Origin: CAIQQQ01 sp040399685
GTDB lineage: Bacteria; Pseudomonadota; Alphaproteobacteria; Acetobacterales; Acetobacteraceae
DNA length: 64,000 bases
Direction of reading: 5' to 3'
Assembly: GCA_040399685.1 (NCBI GenBank)
Contig: JBBART010000002.1
Location: forward strand, 258,635 to 322,634
A program made the translations under genes and the position numbers. Each line of letters opens with the position of its first letter. Position 1 is the stretch's first letter. The notes under the pieces are model-generated. The model saw only the letters and a program-made list of their open reading frames with translations. It was not told where the DNA came from and ran no database searches. Below are positions 16,164-25,023 of the stretch, piece after piece.

Positions 16164-19064
16164 ATGTTGATCAAACGCCGTGACGCAGTTGTGCAAAAGA
16201 ACCGCCTGCAATCCGCCCTGGGCGAATTGTCGTCAGGCCAGCTCGACCGCCGCGCCTTCCTGCGCCGCGCCGGCTTCACCGCAGGGGCCGTGGGCCTGGC
16301 CGGCCTGCCGCTCGGCTCCGTCAAGCGCGCCCAGGCGGCGGCGGTTAACCCGGCGATTCCTGTCAAGACCGTGAAATCGGTCTGCACCCATTGCTCCGTC
16401 GGCTGCTCGGTGATCGCCGAGGTGCAGAACGATGTGTGGGTGCGCCAGGAGCCGGCGTTCGACAGCCCCATCAACCGGGGCAGCCATTGCGCCAAGGGCG
16501 CATCGGTCCGCGAGATCGTCAAAGGCTCACGCCGCCTGCGCACGCCGATGAAGCTGGTCGATGGCCAGTGGCAGAAGATCAGCTGGGACGTGGCGATTGA
16601 CGAGATTTCCGCCAAACTGCTCAAGATCCGTGCCGATCAGGGGCCAGAGAGCGTGTTCTGGCTCGGCAGCGCCAAGTTCTCCAACGAGGGCGCGTATCTC
16701 TATCGCAAGCTGGCCGCGTTCTGGGGCACCAACTCGGCCGACCATCAGGCGCGCATCTGTCACTCCACCACGGTTGCCGGTGTTGCCAACACCTGGGGCT
16801 ATGGCGCGATGACCAACAGCTACAACGACATCCGCAACGCCAAGACCATGGTCATCATGGGCGGCAACCCGGCTGAGGCGCATCCGGTGTCGTTGCAGCA
16901 CGTGCTGGCCGGCAAGGAGCTGAACCGCGCCAATCTGGTGGTGATCGACCCACGCTTCACCCGCACCGCCGCCCATGCCACCGACTACATCCGCATCCGC
17001 CCTGGTACCGATATCCCGGTCATCTACGGCATGCTGTGGCATGTGTTCGAGAACAAGTGGGAAGACACCAGCTTCATCGCCCAGCGTGTCTACGGCATGG
17101 AGGACGTCCGCAAGGAAGTCGCCAAATGGACGCCGGAGGAGGTGCTGCGCGTCACCGGCGTGCCCGCCGAACAGCTCAAGCGCGTCGCCTTCATGATGAC
17201 GCATGAAAAGCCCGCCACGCTGATCTGGTGCATGGGCGCCACCCAGAAAACCGTCGGCACCGCCAACGTGCGCGCCTACTGCATCCTGCTGCTCGCCACC
17301 GGCAATGTCGGCGCACCCGGCACCGGTGCCAACATCTTCCGCGGCCACTGCAACGTGCAGGGCGCCACCGATGCCGGCCTCGATGTCACCTCGCTGCCGT
17401 ATTATTACGGCCTGGCGGAAAGTGCGTGGAAGCATTGGGCGCGGGTGTGGGAAGTCGATTACGACTATCTGCTGTCGCGCTTTGACGACAAGAAGATGAT
17501 GGAACTGCCCGGCATTCCCACCACACGCTGGTTCGATGCCGTGCTGGCCAAGAAAGAAGACATCGACCAGCGCAACCCGCTGCGGGCGATGATGGTGTTC
17601 GGCCATGGCGGCAACACCGTCACCCGCATGCCCGAGATGGTGAAGGGGCTGGAGGCACTCGACCTGCTGGTGGTCGCCGACCCGCATCCGACCACCTTCG
17701 CCGTGGTGTCCGAGCGCAAGGACAACACCTATCTGCTGCCGATCTGCACCCAGTTCGAAACCAAGGGCAGCCGCACCGCGTCCAACCGTTCGCTGCAATG
17801 GTCGGACCGCGTGGTGCCGCCGATCTGGGAGAGCAAGGACGATTACGAGGTGATGTATCGCCTCGCCGCCAAGCTCGGCTTCGCCGACAAGATGTTCAAG
17901 AACATCAAGGTCGAGGGCAACGTGCCGGTGGCCGAGGACATCCTGCGCGAGATCAATCGCGGCGCGTGGTCAACCGGCTACACCGGTCAGTCGCCGGAAC
18001 GCCTGAAGGCCCATATGGCCAACCAGGACAAGTTCGACATCGTCACCCTCAAGGCCAAGGGCGGCGAAGTGGACGGCGACACCTATGGCCTGCCATGGCC
18101 GTGCTGGGGCACGCCGGAGCAGAAGCATCCGGGCAGCCACATCCTCTACAACACCAATCTGCACGTGAAGGACGGCGGCGGCACCTTCCGCGCCCGCTTC
18201 GGCGTGGAGCGCAACGGCGTCACCTTGCTGGCTGAGGGCAGCTATTCGCTCGGTTCGGAGATCAAGGACGGCTATCCGGAAGTCACCCTCGGCGTGCTGA
18301 AAAAGCTCGGCTGGGACGGCGACCTGACGGCCGCCGAACGCGCCGTGATCGACAAGATCGGCGGCGCCACGCCTGATACCGTCTCCTGGGCCATCGATCT
18401 CTCCGGCGGCATCCAGCGCGTCTGCATCGCCCATGGCATCGTGCCCTACGGCAACGCCAAGGCCCGCGCCAACGCCTTCAACCTGCCCGACCCGGTGCCC
18501 GTGCACCGCGAGCCGATCTACACCTCCCGCCCCGACCTCGTGGCCAAATACCCCACGCTGCCCGACTCCCGCAGCTTTCGCCTGACCAATATCGGCGCCA
18601 CCGTGCAGAAGCGCGCCGTCGATCTGGGCGTGTTCAAGAACTTCCCCATCGTGCTCACCTCCGGCCGCCTGGTGGAATACGAAGGTGGCGGCGAGGAAAC
18701 CCGCTCCAACGTCTGGCTGGCCGAGTTGCAGCAGGACATGTTCGTCGAGATCAACCCCAATGACGCCAAGGCGCGCGGCATCGAGGACGGTGCGATGGTG
18801 TGGGTGACGGGCGCTGAATCGAACTCCAAGGCCCGCGTCAAGGCGCAGGTGACTGAGCGCGTCGGCCCCGGCGTGGCCTTCATGCCGTTTCACTTCGCCG
18901 GCTGGTTCCAAGGCGTTGACCAACGCTCGAAATACCCCAAGGGCGCCGATCCGATCGTGCTGGGCGAGAGCGTCAACGCGCTCACCACCTACGGCTACGA
19001 TCCGGTGACCGCGATGCAGGAAACCAAAGTGACATTGTGCCAAATCGCGACAGCGATCGCGTAA
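16164..19064 (+). CDS. fdhA: formate dehydrogenase alpha subunit, molybdopterin-dependent
   Basis: Catalytic subunit that oxidises formate to CO2. 966 residues: a Tat leader with DRRAFLRRAG (28-37), then a 4Fe-4S motif CTHCSVGC at 74-81 completed by Cys109. The bis-MGD molybdenum/tungsten centre is expected at Cys199 in QARICHSTTVAG, encoded by TGT at 16758. This is the cysteine form; there is no in-frame TGA for selenocysteine. The C-terminal dinucleotide-binding domain ends in the usual KVTLCQ strand. The Tat signal places the site in the periplasm, with electrons passing through FdhB to the cytochrome FdhC. It forms one operon with both. Confidence 0.96.
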   Translation: MLIKRRDAVVQKNRLQSALGELSSGQLDRRAFLRRAGFTAGAVGLAGLPLGSVKRAQAAAVNPAIPVKTVKSVCTHCSVGCSVIAEVQNDVWVRQEPAFDSPINRGSHCAKGASVREIVKGSRRLRTPMKLVDGQWQKISWDVAIDEISAKLLKIRADQGPESVFWLGSAKFSNEGAYLYRKLAAFWGTNSADHQARICHSTTVAGVANTWGYGAMTNSYNDIRNAKTMVIMGGNPAEAHPVSLQHVLAGKELNRANLVVIDPRFTRTAAHATDYIRIRPGTDIPVIYGMLWHVFENKWEDTSFIAQRVYGMEDVRKEVAKWTPEEVLRVTGVPAEQLKRVAFMMTHEKPATLIWCMGATQKTVGTANVRAYCILLLATGNVGAPGTGANIFRGHCNVQGATDAGLDVTSLPYYYGLAESAWKHWARVWEVDYDYLLSRFDDKKMMELPGIPTTRWFDAVLAKKEDIDQRNPLRAMMVFGHGGNTVTRMPEMVKGLEALDLLVVADPHPTTFAVVSERKDNTYLLPICTQFETKGSRTASNRSLQWSDRVVPPIWESKDDYEVMYRLAAKLGFADKMFKNIKVEGNVPVAEDILREINRGAWSTGYTGQSPERLKAHMANQDKFDIVTLKAKGGEVDGDTYGLPWPCWGTPEQKHPGSHILYNTNLHVKDGGGTFRARFGVERNGVTLLAEGSYSLGSEIKDGYPEVTLGVLKKLGWDGDLTAAERAVIDKIGGATPDTVSWAIDLSGGIQRVCIAHGIVPYGNAKARANAFNLPDPVPVHREPIYTSRPDLVAKYPTLPDSRSFRLTNIGATVQKRAVDLGVFKNFPIVLTSGRLVEYEGGGEETRSNVWLAELQQDMFVEINPNDAKARGIEDGAMVWVTGAESNSKARVKAQVTERVGPGVAFMPFHFAGWFQGVDQRSKYPKGADPIVLGESVNALTTYGYDPVTAMQETKVTLCQIATAIA

Positions 19065-19077
19065 GGAGCGCACACAA

Positions 19078-19677
19078 ATGGCCCGCGTAAAATTCCTCTG
19101 CGACGCCGATCGCTGCATCGAATGCAACGCCTGCGTCACCGCCTGCAAGAACGCCAACGAGGTGCCGTGGGGCATCAACCGCCGGCGCGTCGTCACCATC
19201 AATGACGGCAAGCCCGGCGAGCGGTCCGTCTCCATGGCCTGCATGCACTGCACGGATGCGCCGTGCGCCGCCGTCTGCCCGGTCGATTGCTTCTTCACCA
19301 CCGCCGACGGCGTGGTGCTGCACAGCAAGGATCTCTGCATCGGCTGCGGCTATTGCTTCTACGCCTGCCCGTTCGGCGCGCCGCAATATCCCAAGCTGGG
19401 CAATTTCGGCTCCCGCGGCAAAATGGACAAATGCACCTATTGCTCGGGTGGCCCGGAAGGCGCTGACGGCTCGGCCGCCGAATTCGCCAAATACGGCGCC
19501 AACCGCATGGCAGAGGGCAAACTGCCGCTCTGTGCGGAGATGTGCTCCACGAAGTCGCTGCTGGCCGGCGACGGCGAGATCATCGCCCAGATCTACCGCG
19601 AGCGCGTGCTCAAGCGCGGCTATGGCTCGGGCTCATGGGGTTGGCAGACCGCCTATCAGGAGACGGTTAATGTTTAA
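19078..19677 (+). CDS. fdhB: formate dehydrogenase beta subunit, 4Fe-4S ferredoxin type
   Basis: 199-residue electron-transfer subunit. Four cysteine groups, CIECNACVTAC, CMHCTDAPCAAVC, CIGCGYCFYAC and a split CTYC...CAEMC, provide ligands for four 4Fe-4S clusters, as in FdnH/HybA-type proteins. It has no signal peptide of its own and is expected to be exported together with FdhA by the Tat pathway. Start at 19078 has a GGAG ribosome site. The end overlaps fdhC by eight bases. It lacks the C-terminal membrane anchor of E. coli FdnH, as is usual for this shorter FDH3-type beta subunit. Confidence 0.95.
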   Translation: MARVKFLCDADRCIECNACVTACKNANEVPWGINRRRVVTINDGKPGERSVSMACMHCTDAPCAAVCPVDCFFTTADGVVLHSKDLCIGCGYCFYACPFGAPQYPKLGNFGSRGKMDKCTYCSGGPEGADGSAAEFAKYGANRMAEGKLPLCAEMCSTKSLLAGDGEIIAQIYRERVLKRGYGSGSWGWQTAYQETVNV

Positions 19678-20692
19678 TCACACTATCCTGCGTCGCCCCA
19701 CCTTGCGTCGTCTGGCCTTGGTGTTGCTGCTCGGCCTCGCCACCCATACGGCGATGGCGCAGGCGCCGGTTCGCCCGTCCGCCCCCGAGCAGGGCATGAA
19801 CACCGACACGCTGGAAGTGAAGGAGAAGGAGCTTCTCGGCCAGATGCGGCGCATCGAGGGCACGATCTCCATTCCTGACAGTCGCGCCGCCGTGCTGATC
19901 CAGCCCGATGGCCGTACATGGCGCGATTACCGCCGTGGACCGCTGCTGTGGATCACGGCGGCCTGCGTGCTCGGCACCCTGGCCCTGCTGGCGCTGTTCT
20001 ATGTCATCAAGGGGCGCATGCTGATCGCCGGTGGACGTGGCGTGGCGACCTTGCTGCGGTTCGGCTCGTTCGAACGCTTCATGCACTGGCTCACCGCGGG
20101 TTCGTGGTGCGTGCTCGCCCTCTCGGGCCTGAACATGGTGGCGGGCCGTGCGGTGTTGCTGCCGCTGCTGGGAAATGACGCCTTCAGTGAAATCTCGCAC
20201 TGGCTGAAGCTGTCGCACAACTTCGTGGGCTTCCCCTTCGCGGCGGGTGTTATCTTGATGCTGCTCGTCTGGGTGCGCGCGAATATCCCCAACAAGGTGG
20301 ATATCGAGTGGTTTCGCCAGGGTGGCGGGTTTATCGGCAACCGGCATCCGCCGGCTGAAAAGTTCAACGGCGGTCAGAAGGTTGTGTTCTGGATCGTGGT
20401 CCTCGGCGGCGGCTCGCTGGCCATCACCGGCTTCGCGCTGCTGTTTCCGTTCTATGTCACCAACATCTTCGGCATGCAGATCGCCCAGGTGGTTCATGGC
20501 GGCATCGCCGTGCTGATGATCGCCGCCATGTTCGGCCATATCTATATCGGCTCGGTGGGAATGGAAGGCGCGATCGATGCCATGAACACAGGCAACGTCG
20601 ATCTGAAGTGGGCCAAGGACCATCACAGCCTGTGGGTTGCGGAAGAACTGGCCAAAACCGGCAAACCCAACCCGCAGCAGCCGGCTGAATAG
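19670..20692 (+). CDS. fdhC: formate dehydrogenase gamma subunit, cytochrome b556
   Basis: Membrane cytochrome b that takes electrons from FdhB to the quinone pool. 340 residues from the ATG at 19670, preceded by CAGGAG. It begins with a Sec signal (LALVLLLGLATHTAMAQ), continues with about 85 periplasmic residues and then four or more membrane helices. Candidate haem ligands are histidines in FMHWLTAG, SHWLKLSHN, VVHGGIAV and FGHIYIG. The extended periplasmic N-terminus is longer than E. coli FdnI and typical of alphaproteobacterial FdhC. It is coupled to fdhB by overlap and followed by a tiny membrane protein. Confidence 0.94.
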   Translation: MFNHTILRRPTLRRLALVLLLGLATHTAMAQAPVRPSAPEQGMNTDTLEVKEKELLGQMRRIEGTISIPDSRAAVLIQPDGRTWRDYRRGPLLWITAACVLGTLALLALFYVIKGRMLIAGGRGVATLLRFGSFERFMHWLTAGSWCVLALSGLNMVAGRAVLLPLLGNDAFSEISHWLKLSHNFVGFPFAAGVILMLLVWVRANIPNKVDIEWFRQGGGFIGNRHPPAEKFNGGQKVVFWIVVLGGGSLAITGFALLFPFYVTNIFGMQIAQVVHGGIAVLMIAAMFGHIYIGSVGMEGAIDAMNTGNVDLKWAKDHHSLWVAEELAKTGKPNPQQPAE

Positions 20693-20704
20693 AAAGGCAC
20701 ACCC

Positions 20705-20839
20705 ATGCGCATGTTTCTCACTGCCGTCGTGGTCATGGTCGCCCTTAGTTTTGGTGCGGCCGCCGTTCTGAGTGTTGTGCAACAACCCGTCGCCGTCGCG
20801 TTCGCCACCAAGGGCGCGCGGGTGGATGTGGGGGAGTAG
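20705..20839 (+). CDS. 44-residue membrane miniprotein downstream of fdhC
   Basis: A short open frame starting 12 bases after the fdhC stop, with GAAAGG upstream of the ATG. The product begins MRMFLTAVVVMVALSFGA, one strongly hydrophobic helix (residues 3-24), then a short tail TKGARVDVGE. Codon use is normal for the genome and spacing fits a last operon gene. It could be an accessory subunit of the FdhC membrane domain, like small subunits of other respiratory complexes (inference). Alternatively it is a signal-peptide-bearing remnant. I do not recognise a named family. Confidence 0.6.
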   Translation: MRMFLTAVVVMVALSFGAAAVLSVVQQPVAVAFATKGARVDVGE

Positions 20840-20854
20840 CCACCCCTCGCGGCG

Positions 20855-22111
20855 TTACGGTGTCTCGCTGCTGGCGGGGGACTCCAGGAATGGCGGGGCT
20901 GTGTGCCACGGATATCCCGTACGAGCCCTTTCGTAGGCGTGGTTGAACAGCGCATTCATGTAGACGGGGGCGAAATCCTCGGTGTGCTCGGCTTTGAAGT
21001 CCGGCTCGATATACGCCAGCCGAAACGCCACGCCATCGCGTTGCGTCTGCGCGTAGATGCGCATGACGTCATTGACGCCGCTGTAATGGATCATCGTCGA
21101 CACGGCGCGTCCGGCGATGGAAATGAAGCGCCGTTCGGTTGCGGTCCATTCCGGATCGAGCCGTCCGTTGCGAATGATATAGGCGGTTCGCTCGCGTTCG
21201 ATGCCCACCCTGCGTGATTCGCGCTGAAGCTGTACTGAGACCGGATACAGGAATGTCTGGGCCACCACGCCCCCATCCACATGCATTTCCTGGCGGTGCT
21301 CGCCCTTGACGTCCACGTCGATCAACACCGGCGGGAATGCGCCGGGGATGGCGGCGGATGCCAGCATGATCCGCCGGATCAGATCCAGCGCGCCTGGATG
21401 GCCGCTGGCGGCGATGGCGCCGAGGTTCCACAGTACCGGGCGCTGAAGGTCGATATTCGTGGTGCCGATCAGCAGCAGGCGTCCCTTGCGGTATTCCCGC
21501 GCGATGTCCGCCACCATCTGCTCGTCCACATAGCGGCTGATCAGGCTGTACAGCGGCGATGTATCGGCCAGCGCATCATCGAACACTGCCGCGGTCAGGA
21601 AACGGGTGCGCAGGATATCCTTTTGCGTCACGCCGGTGAACACGGCGCGAAGCTGCGGGTCATAGGCGGGGCCGAGATAGGCGAACGGCGCGATTAACCC
21701 GCCGGTGGAAATGCCGGTCACCAGGCGGAATTCAGGCCGCTGCCCGCTTGCGGTCCAGCCAACCAGCAGGCCGGCGCCGAACGCGCCATCGTCGCTGCCG
21801 CCGGACAAAGCGAGGAAATGGGACGGCGGCCGCCGCCCGCGTGCGGAGAAGCCATGGGTTTCGGCCTCCGCCGCGACCGAGCGCGCCATTTCCATGGTGA
21901 TGGCTTCGGTGCCGCGATCGACCCAGAAACGTGCATTGGGCACACCGATAACCGTTGCGTGCTCGCTCTCGGCGGCCGAAGGCGGTGCGCCCCGCGACAC
22001 GGAACAGGCCGACAGAACGCCAAGCAGCGCAACGCATGCGACGATGTGCCAGGGCCATCGGGGATCTCTCTGTTGAGCGGACCGCCCGCTCAACAGGAAA
22101 CCCGCAATCAT
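20855..22111 (-). CDS. patatin-like phospholipase, predicted lipoprotein
   Basis: 418-residue acyl hydrolase. After an N-terminal signal with a lipobox LSAC (Cys36) comes the patatin domain: oxyanion loop GGSDDGAFGAG (about residues 104-114), nucleophile elbow GISTGG (Ser in the GxSxG position) and the DGG containing the catalytic Asp. The Ser-Asp dyad therefore looks intact. The lipobox predicts attachment to a membrane facing the periplasm, unlike cytoplasmic patatins such as RssA. It converges on the formate dehydrogenase operon with a gap of 15 bases. Substrate unknown; phospholipid or lysophospholipid is the family expectation. Confidence 0.88.
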   Translation of the reverse strand: MIAGFLLSGRSAQQRDPRWPWHIVACVALLGVLSACSVSRGAPPSAAESEHATVIGVPNARFWVDRGTEAITMEMARSVAAEAETHGFSARGRRPPSHFLALSGGSDDGAFGAGLLVGWTASGQRPEFRLVTGISTGGLIAPFAYLGPAYDPQLRAVFTGVTQKDILRTRFLTAAVFDDALADTSPLYSLISRYVDEQMVADIAREYRKGRLLLIGTTNIDLQRPVLWNLGAIAASGHPGALDLIRRIMLASAAIPGAFPPVLIDVDVKGEHRQEMHVDGGVVAQTFLYPVSVQLQRESRRVGIERERTAYIIRNGRLDPEWTATERRFISIAGRAVSTMIHYSGVNDVMRIYAQTQRDGVAFRLAYIEPDFKAEHTEDFAPVYMNALFNHAYERARTGYPWHTAPPFLESPASSETP

Positions 22112-22133
22112 GTGCCGAACTCCGGTCTGGTCC

Positions 22134-22676
22134 TTACGAACCGGACCCAGCGATGGTGATTTCGACGCGGCGGTTCTGCGCCCGGCCCTGTGGCGTGCTG
22201 TTGGTCGCCACCGGCTGCGTCTCGCCGAAACCCTGCGCCGTGAGAAGATCCTGCCGCACGCCCTGCGAGACGATGAACTGCATGACGCTCTCAGCCCGCT
22301 TCTGCGACAGATCCTGGTTCGTCATCACGCCCAGCCGCTGCAGGCCAGGGCCAATGGGGGCGTTGTCGGTAAAGCCCTTCACCAGCAGCTTCTCCTGCAT
22401 GCTGGACGCCAGGGTCTTGGCCATCTTGCTGATGACGTCCTTGCCGTCATCCGACATCGTCCAGCTGCCCGACGGGAACAGCAGGTCGCTGTTGACGGTG
22501 TATTTGATCGCGCCCCGCAGGCGGCCGATACGCGCCTGGTCGTTGGCGACCTGCTGCTGAAGCTGTTGGTTCTGCGCCTGGAGCGCATCGTATTTGTCCT
22601 GGGGCACGCCGCAGGCAGACAGGAGCATCGCTGGCACGAGCACGGCAAGGCCGCGGAGTTTTGGGGCGAGTGTCAC
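22134..22676 (-). CDS. OmpA-family lipoprotein with coiled coil
   Basis: 180 residues from a GTG at 22676, chosen because GAAAGG lies eight bases upstream and it gives a compact lipoprotein signal (AMLLSACG). After the lipid-anchored cysteine comes a coiled coil (DKYDALQAQNQQLQQQV). The rest is an OmpA/MotB-type peptidoglycan-binding domain with FTDNAPIGPG and LSQKRAESVMQFI and the NRRVEI end. It would tether the outer membrane to peptidoglycan. Its neighbour is the patatin lipoprotein, 22 bases downstream on the same strand, so both may be one transcript. Confidence 0.88.
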   Translation of the reverse strand: MTLAPKLRGLAVLVPAMLLSACGVPQDKYDALQAQNQQLQQQVANDQARIGRLRGAIKYTVNSDLLFPSGSWTMSDDGKDVISKMAKTLASSMQEKLLVKGFTDNAPIGPGLQRLGVMTNQDLSQKRAESVMQFIVSQGVRQDLLTAQGFGETQPVATNSTPQGRAQNRRVEITIAGSGS

Positions 22677-22840
22677 TTTCGGCACCTTTCGGTTTGGAGG
22701 AACAACAAGACTGATCAACAACTGAACCTCGAATGCAACTATGCAATTGATGCAGGTCAATGCGTGAGTATTGGTGGCGTTAATTACTGTTACGTCCGGC
22801 GATTTCGGTGGCGTATGTAAAATCAGAATTCCTGCGCCAT

Positions 22841-24499
22841 CTAAATGACGCGCAAGGCGGGCATCACGCCTTCTGCTGCCTCAGCGTTGCACCGCGGCAA
22901 ACCAGCCTTGCGCAGACCTTCCACAACAACCTCAATGAGATCGTCGTGAAGATTGTGGGCCTTGAGGTCGCGTGTGCGGTGCGCGCCATATGCGGGGTCG
23001 ATCGTTAAAATGGCTTTCACTCCAGCCTCGGCCTCGTGCTGCAAGCCGAGTTGGGCCGCGGCTATGGCGATCATGATGTAGCCGTAGACGATATGCGGGG
23101 CCTCGATCTGGTGCGCCTGGGCCAGCGCCTCGTCGTAACGGCCATTCACGTAATGATGCAGCGACAGTCCAATCCGGTAGATGCTCGACTCAGCGGGGTT
23201 GCGTGCGAAGGCCTCCTCCAGGAGAGGCACCGCCTTGTCCCATGTGGCCCGCAATGCGTAGCGCAACCCGAGATCGGCCATGACATCCGTATCGTTCGGA
23301 TTGAGCGCGTGGCTGCTCTCCAGTGCGACAAGGGCGCCGCTGACATCGCCGGCGAACCACAGGGCGAGCGCGAGGGCGTGGTGCCCACGGCTGGCGCTCG
23401 GGGCCAGTTCGATCGCACGGCGCGCCAACGCCAGCGCCCGCTGCAACGGAGGTGGCGTGCGGCCACGACCATCAGGACGGAGCCTGAAGGCGTTGGAATA
23501 CATCTGCGACAGGCAGGCGAAAGCCTCCGCATAGTCAGGGTCGTTAACGATCGCCTGCTCCAGTCCCGCGCGAACGGGTTCGAACAGCGTGCGGTCATAC
23601 GATCGCCAATACTGATAGAACTGGATAACCCGATCATACGACCCCAGATCCTCCGGCGGCGTTTCATCGGTGTGCCGGGCGATCGTGCTGAAGATGACCC
23701 CATAGGGCTGCGCCAGGGTGCGGGCGATGCCATTGGCAATCTCGTCGCGCACCGTGGCCGCATCGTGCGTCTGCAGGTTGCGCTCGAACGATCCGGCCCA
23801 GATATGTTGGCCTGTCCGTGCATCGATCAGCAATGCCTCCACGCTGAAGCGATCGGCTGAGACCGTGGTGCCGCCCGTGAGAAGGTATTCGATGTCGAAC
23901 GCAGCCACGCGCGATGCCGTATCTGTCGGGCCGGCATGGCCCAGAGGGGCGTGCTGCCCAAAGACAAACAGATCGGTGAAACGGGTCAGCCCCACGATAA
24001 GCTGACGGGTGAACCCGCGCGTGAAGCCTCGCCATGCCGATGGGTCGCCGTCTTCCTCGAACGTCATCACCAGGAGTGCGCGTCCATTGCGACCGGAGCG
24101 TTTGGAATTCGTTGCTTCCGCAGGCGGTGGCAGGTCGGTGGCCGAGGCGTCGGTGGCTTCGAAGTCAGGCACATAGCTGCCTCGTGGGATTTCGATCCGG
24201 ACCGGGTCCTTCGCGCCTGCGGTGAGGTAATAGCGCTCCAGCGAACGTCGCAGGCGGCCGGCTTCGATGCGGACAATCGAATCGATTTGCGGATCGAAGC
24301 TCGCGTCGCGGCCAAAGACGGTGGTTGCGATGGTGTAGGCCTTGACCCTGTCGGCCCGGCCTTCCAGCGTTTCATCGACCACGTATTTCAGGAAGCGCCG
24401 GTTGCGGTCCGAGGCATCGAAATCGGCGGACGCGAGCACCCGGGTCATTTGGTGGCGGACGGCGTCCGGCCCAGCGCCACGTTTGGCTTCATTGAACAT
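22841..24499 (-). CDS. TPR-repeat regulator-like protein
   Basis: 552-residue soluble protein. The N-terminal block (about residues 10-110, VRHQMTRVLASADFDASDR to IEIPRGSYVPDFE, with DPQIDSIVRIEAGRLRRSLE) is the conserved front domain found on many adenylate-cyclase-like and TPR regulators. A middle alpha/beta region (AFDIEYLLTGG, LLIDARTGQHIWAGSFER) resembles the TolB-like domain that usually follows it. The C-terminal half is tetratricopeptide repeats (ALARRAIELAPSASRGHHAL, ALNPNDTDVMADLG). No cyclase or DNA-binding domain is obvious. The ATG at 24499 is chosen over longer frames because the conserved domain begins there and AGAGG is upstream. A signal integration role is inferred. Confidence 0.75.
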   Translation of the reverse strand: MFNEAKRGAGPDAVRHQMTRVLASADFDASDRNRRFLKYVVDETLEGRADRVKAYTIATTVFGRDASFDPQIDSIVRIEAGRLRRSLERYYLTAGAKDPVRIEIPRGSYVPDFEATDASATDLPPPAEATNSKRSGRNGRALLVMTFEEDGDPSAWRGFTRGFTRQLIVGLTRFTDLFVFGQHAPLGHAGPTDTASRVAAFDIEYLLTGGTTVSADRFSVEALLIDARTGQHIWAGSFERNLQTHDAATVRDEIANGIARTLAQPYGVIFSTIARHTDETPPEDLGSYDRVIQFYQYWRSYDRTLFEPVRAGLEQAIVNDPDYAEAFACLSQMYSNAFRLRPDGRGRTPPPLQRALALARRAIELAPSASRGHHALALALWFAGDVSGALVALESSHALNPNDTDVMADLGLRYALRATWDKAVPLLEEAFARNPAESSIYRIGLSLHHYVNGRYDEALAQAHQIEAPHIVYGYIMIAIAAAQLGLQHEAEAGVKAILTIDPAYGAHRTRDLKAHNLHDDLIEVVVEGLRKAGLPRCNAEAAEGVMPALRVI

Positions 24500-24741
24500 A
24501 TGCCAGCCTCTTCCGGTGCCTGATGTGCATCGCCGCAAAACAATCCAGAACCTGGAATGGCGCCAACCATGAAAACGCTGGCTCAATTCAATCATCAGAT
24601 GACGAGGTCAGGATATATGTGCCTAAAAATTGCACAAGGAAAAAACACGAGAGTTACTTAACAGTGACGTGCGTAGAGTTATTAAAAAAATAGTTGTTTT
24701 ATGCTTCGTAGATCTTTTGATCTGAGGGTTGGTGATCAAAG

Positions 24742-25023
24742 ATGGCAAACAATGATGCCACAGGGCTCGATCTCAGGCAAGTTATTGAGAGATTTCCAAA
24801 GGATGCACTCCTTATCCGTCGCCTTTGGATGGCCAACCAGGACTTTCGGATTGTCTGCGAGGATTACGCTCTGGCGCGCCGCACGTTGGTCACGTTCGAA
24901 AGCCTGGCGGATGCCCACCAAAAGCCTGATGAGGTGGCCGATTATCTGTCCGTGGTCGCTGATCTTGAGGCCGAAATCAGGGCGCTGCTCGGCGCCGCCG
25001 CCCAGTCGACAGGAGACACATAG
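24742..25023 (+). CDS. conserved small protein of unknown function
   Basis: 93 residues, soluble, helical in appearance, starting ANNDATGLDLRQVIERFP. It contains a compact pattern (IRRLWMANQDFRIVCEDYALA...VADLEAEIRALL) that I have seen in short uncharacterised proteobacterial proteins built of two or three helices. The ATG at 24742 has GGTGA six bases upstream. It is monocistronic, divergent from the TPR regulator, with a 242-bp AT-rich promoter region between them. No functional assignment is justified. Confidence 0.65.
   Translation: MANNDATGLDLRQVIERFPKDALLIRRLWMANQDFRIVCEDYALARRTLVTFESLADAHQKPDEVADYLSVVADLEAEIRALLGAAAQSTGDT

Noticed and set aside
16758..16760. Possible selenocysteine in FdhA
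   Set aside because: The active-site codon is TGT (Cys199); no in-frame TGA exists and no SECIS-like hairpin is needed.
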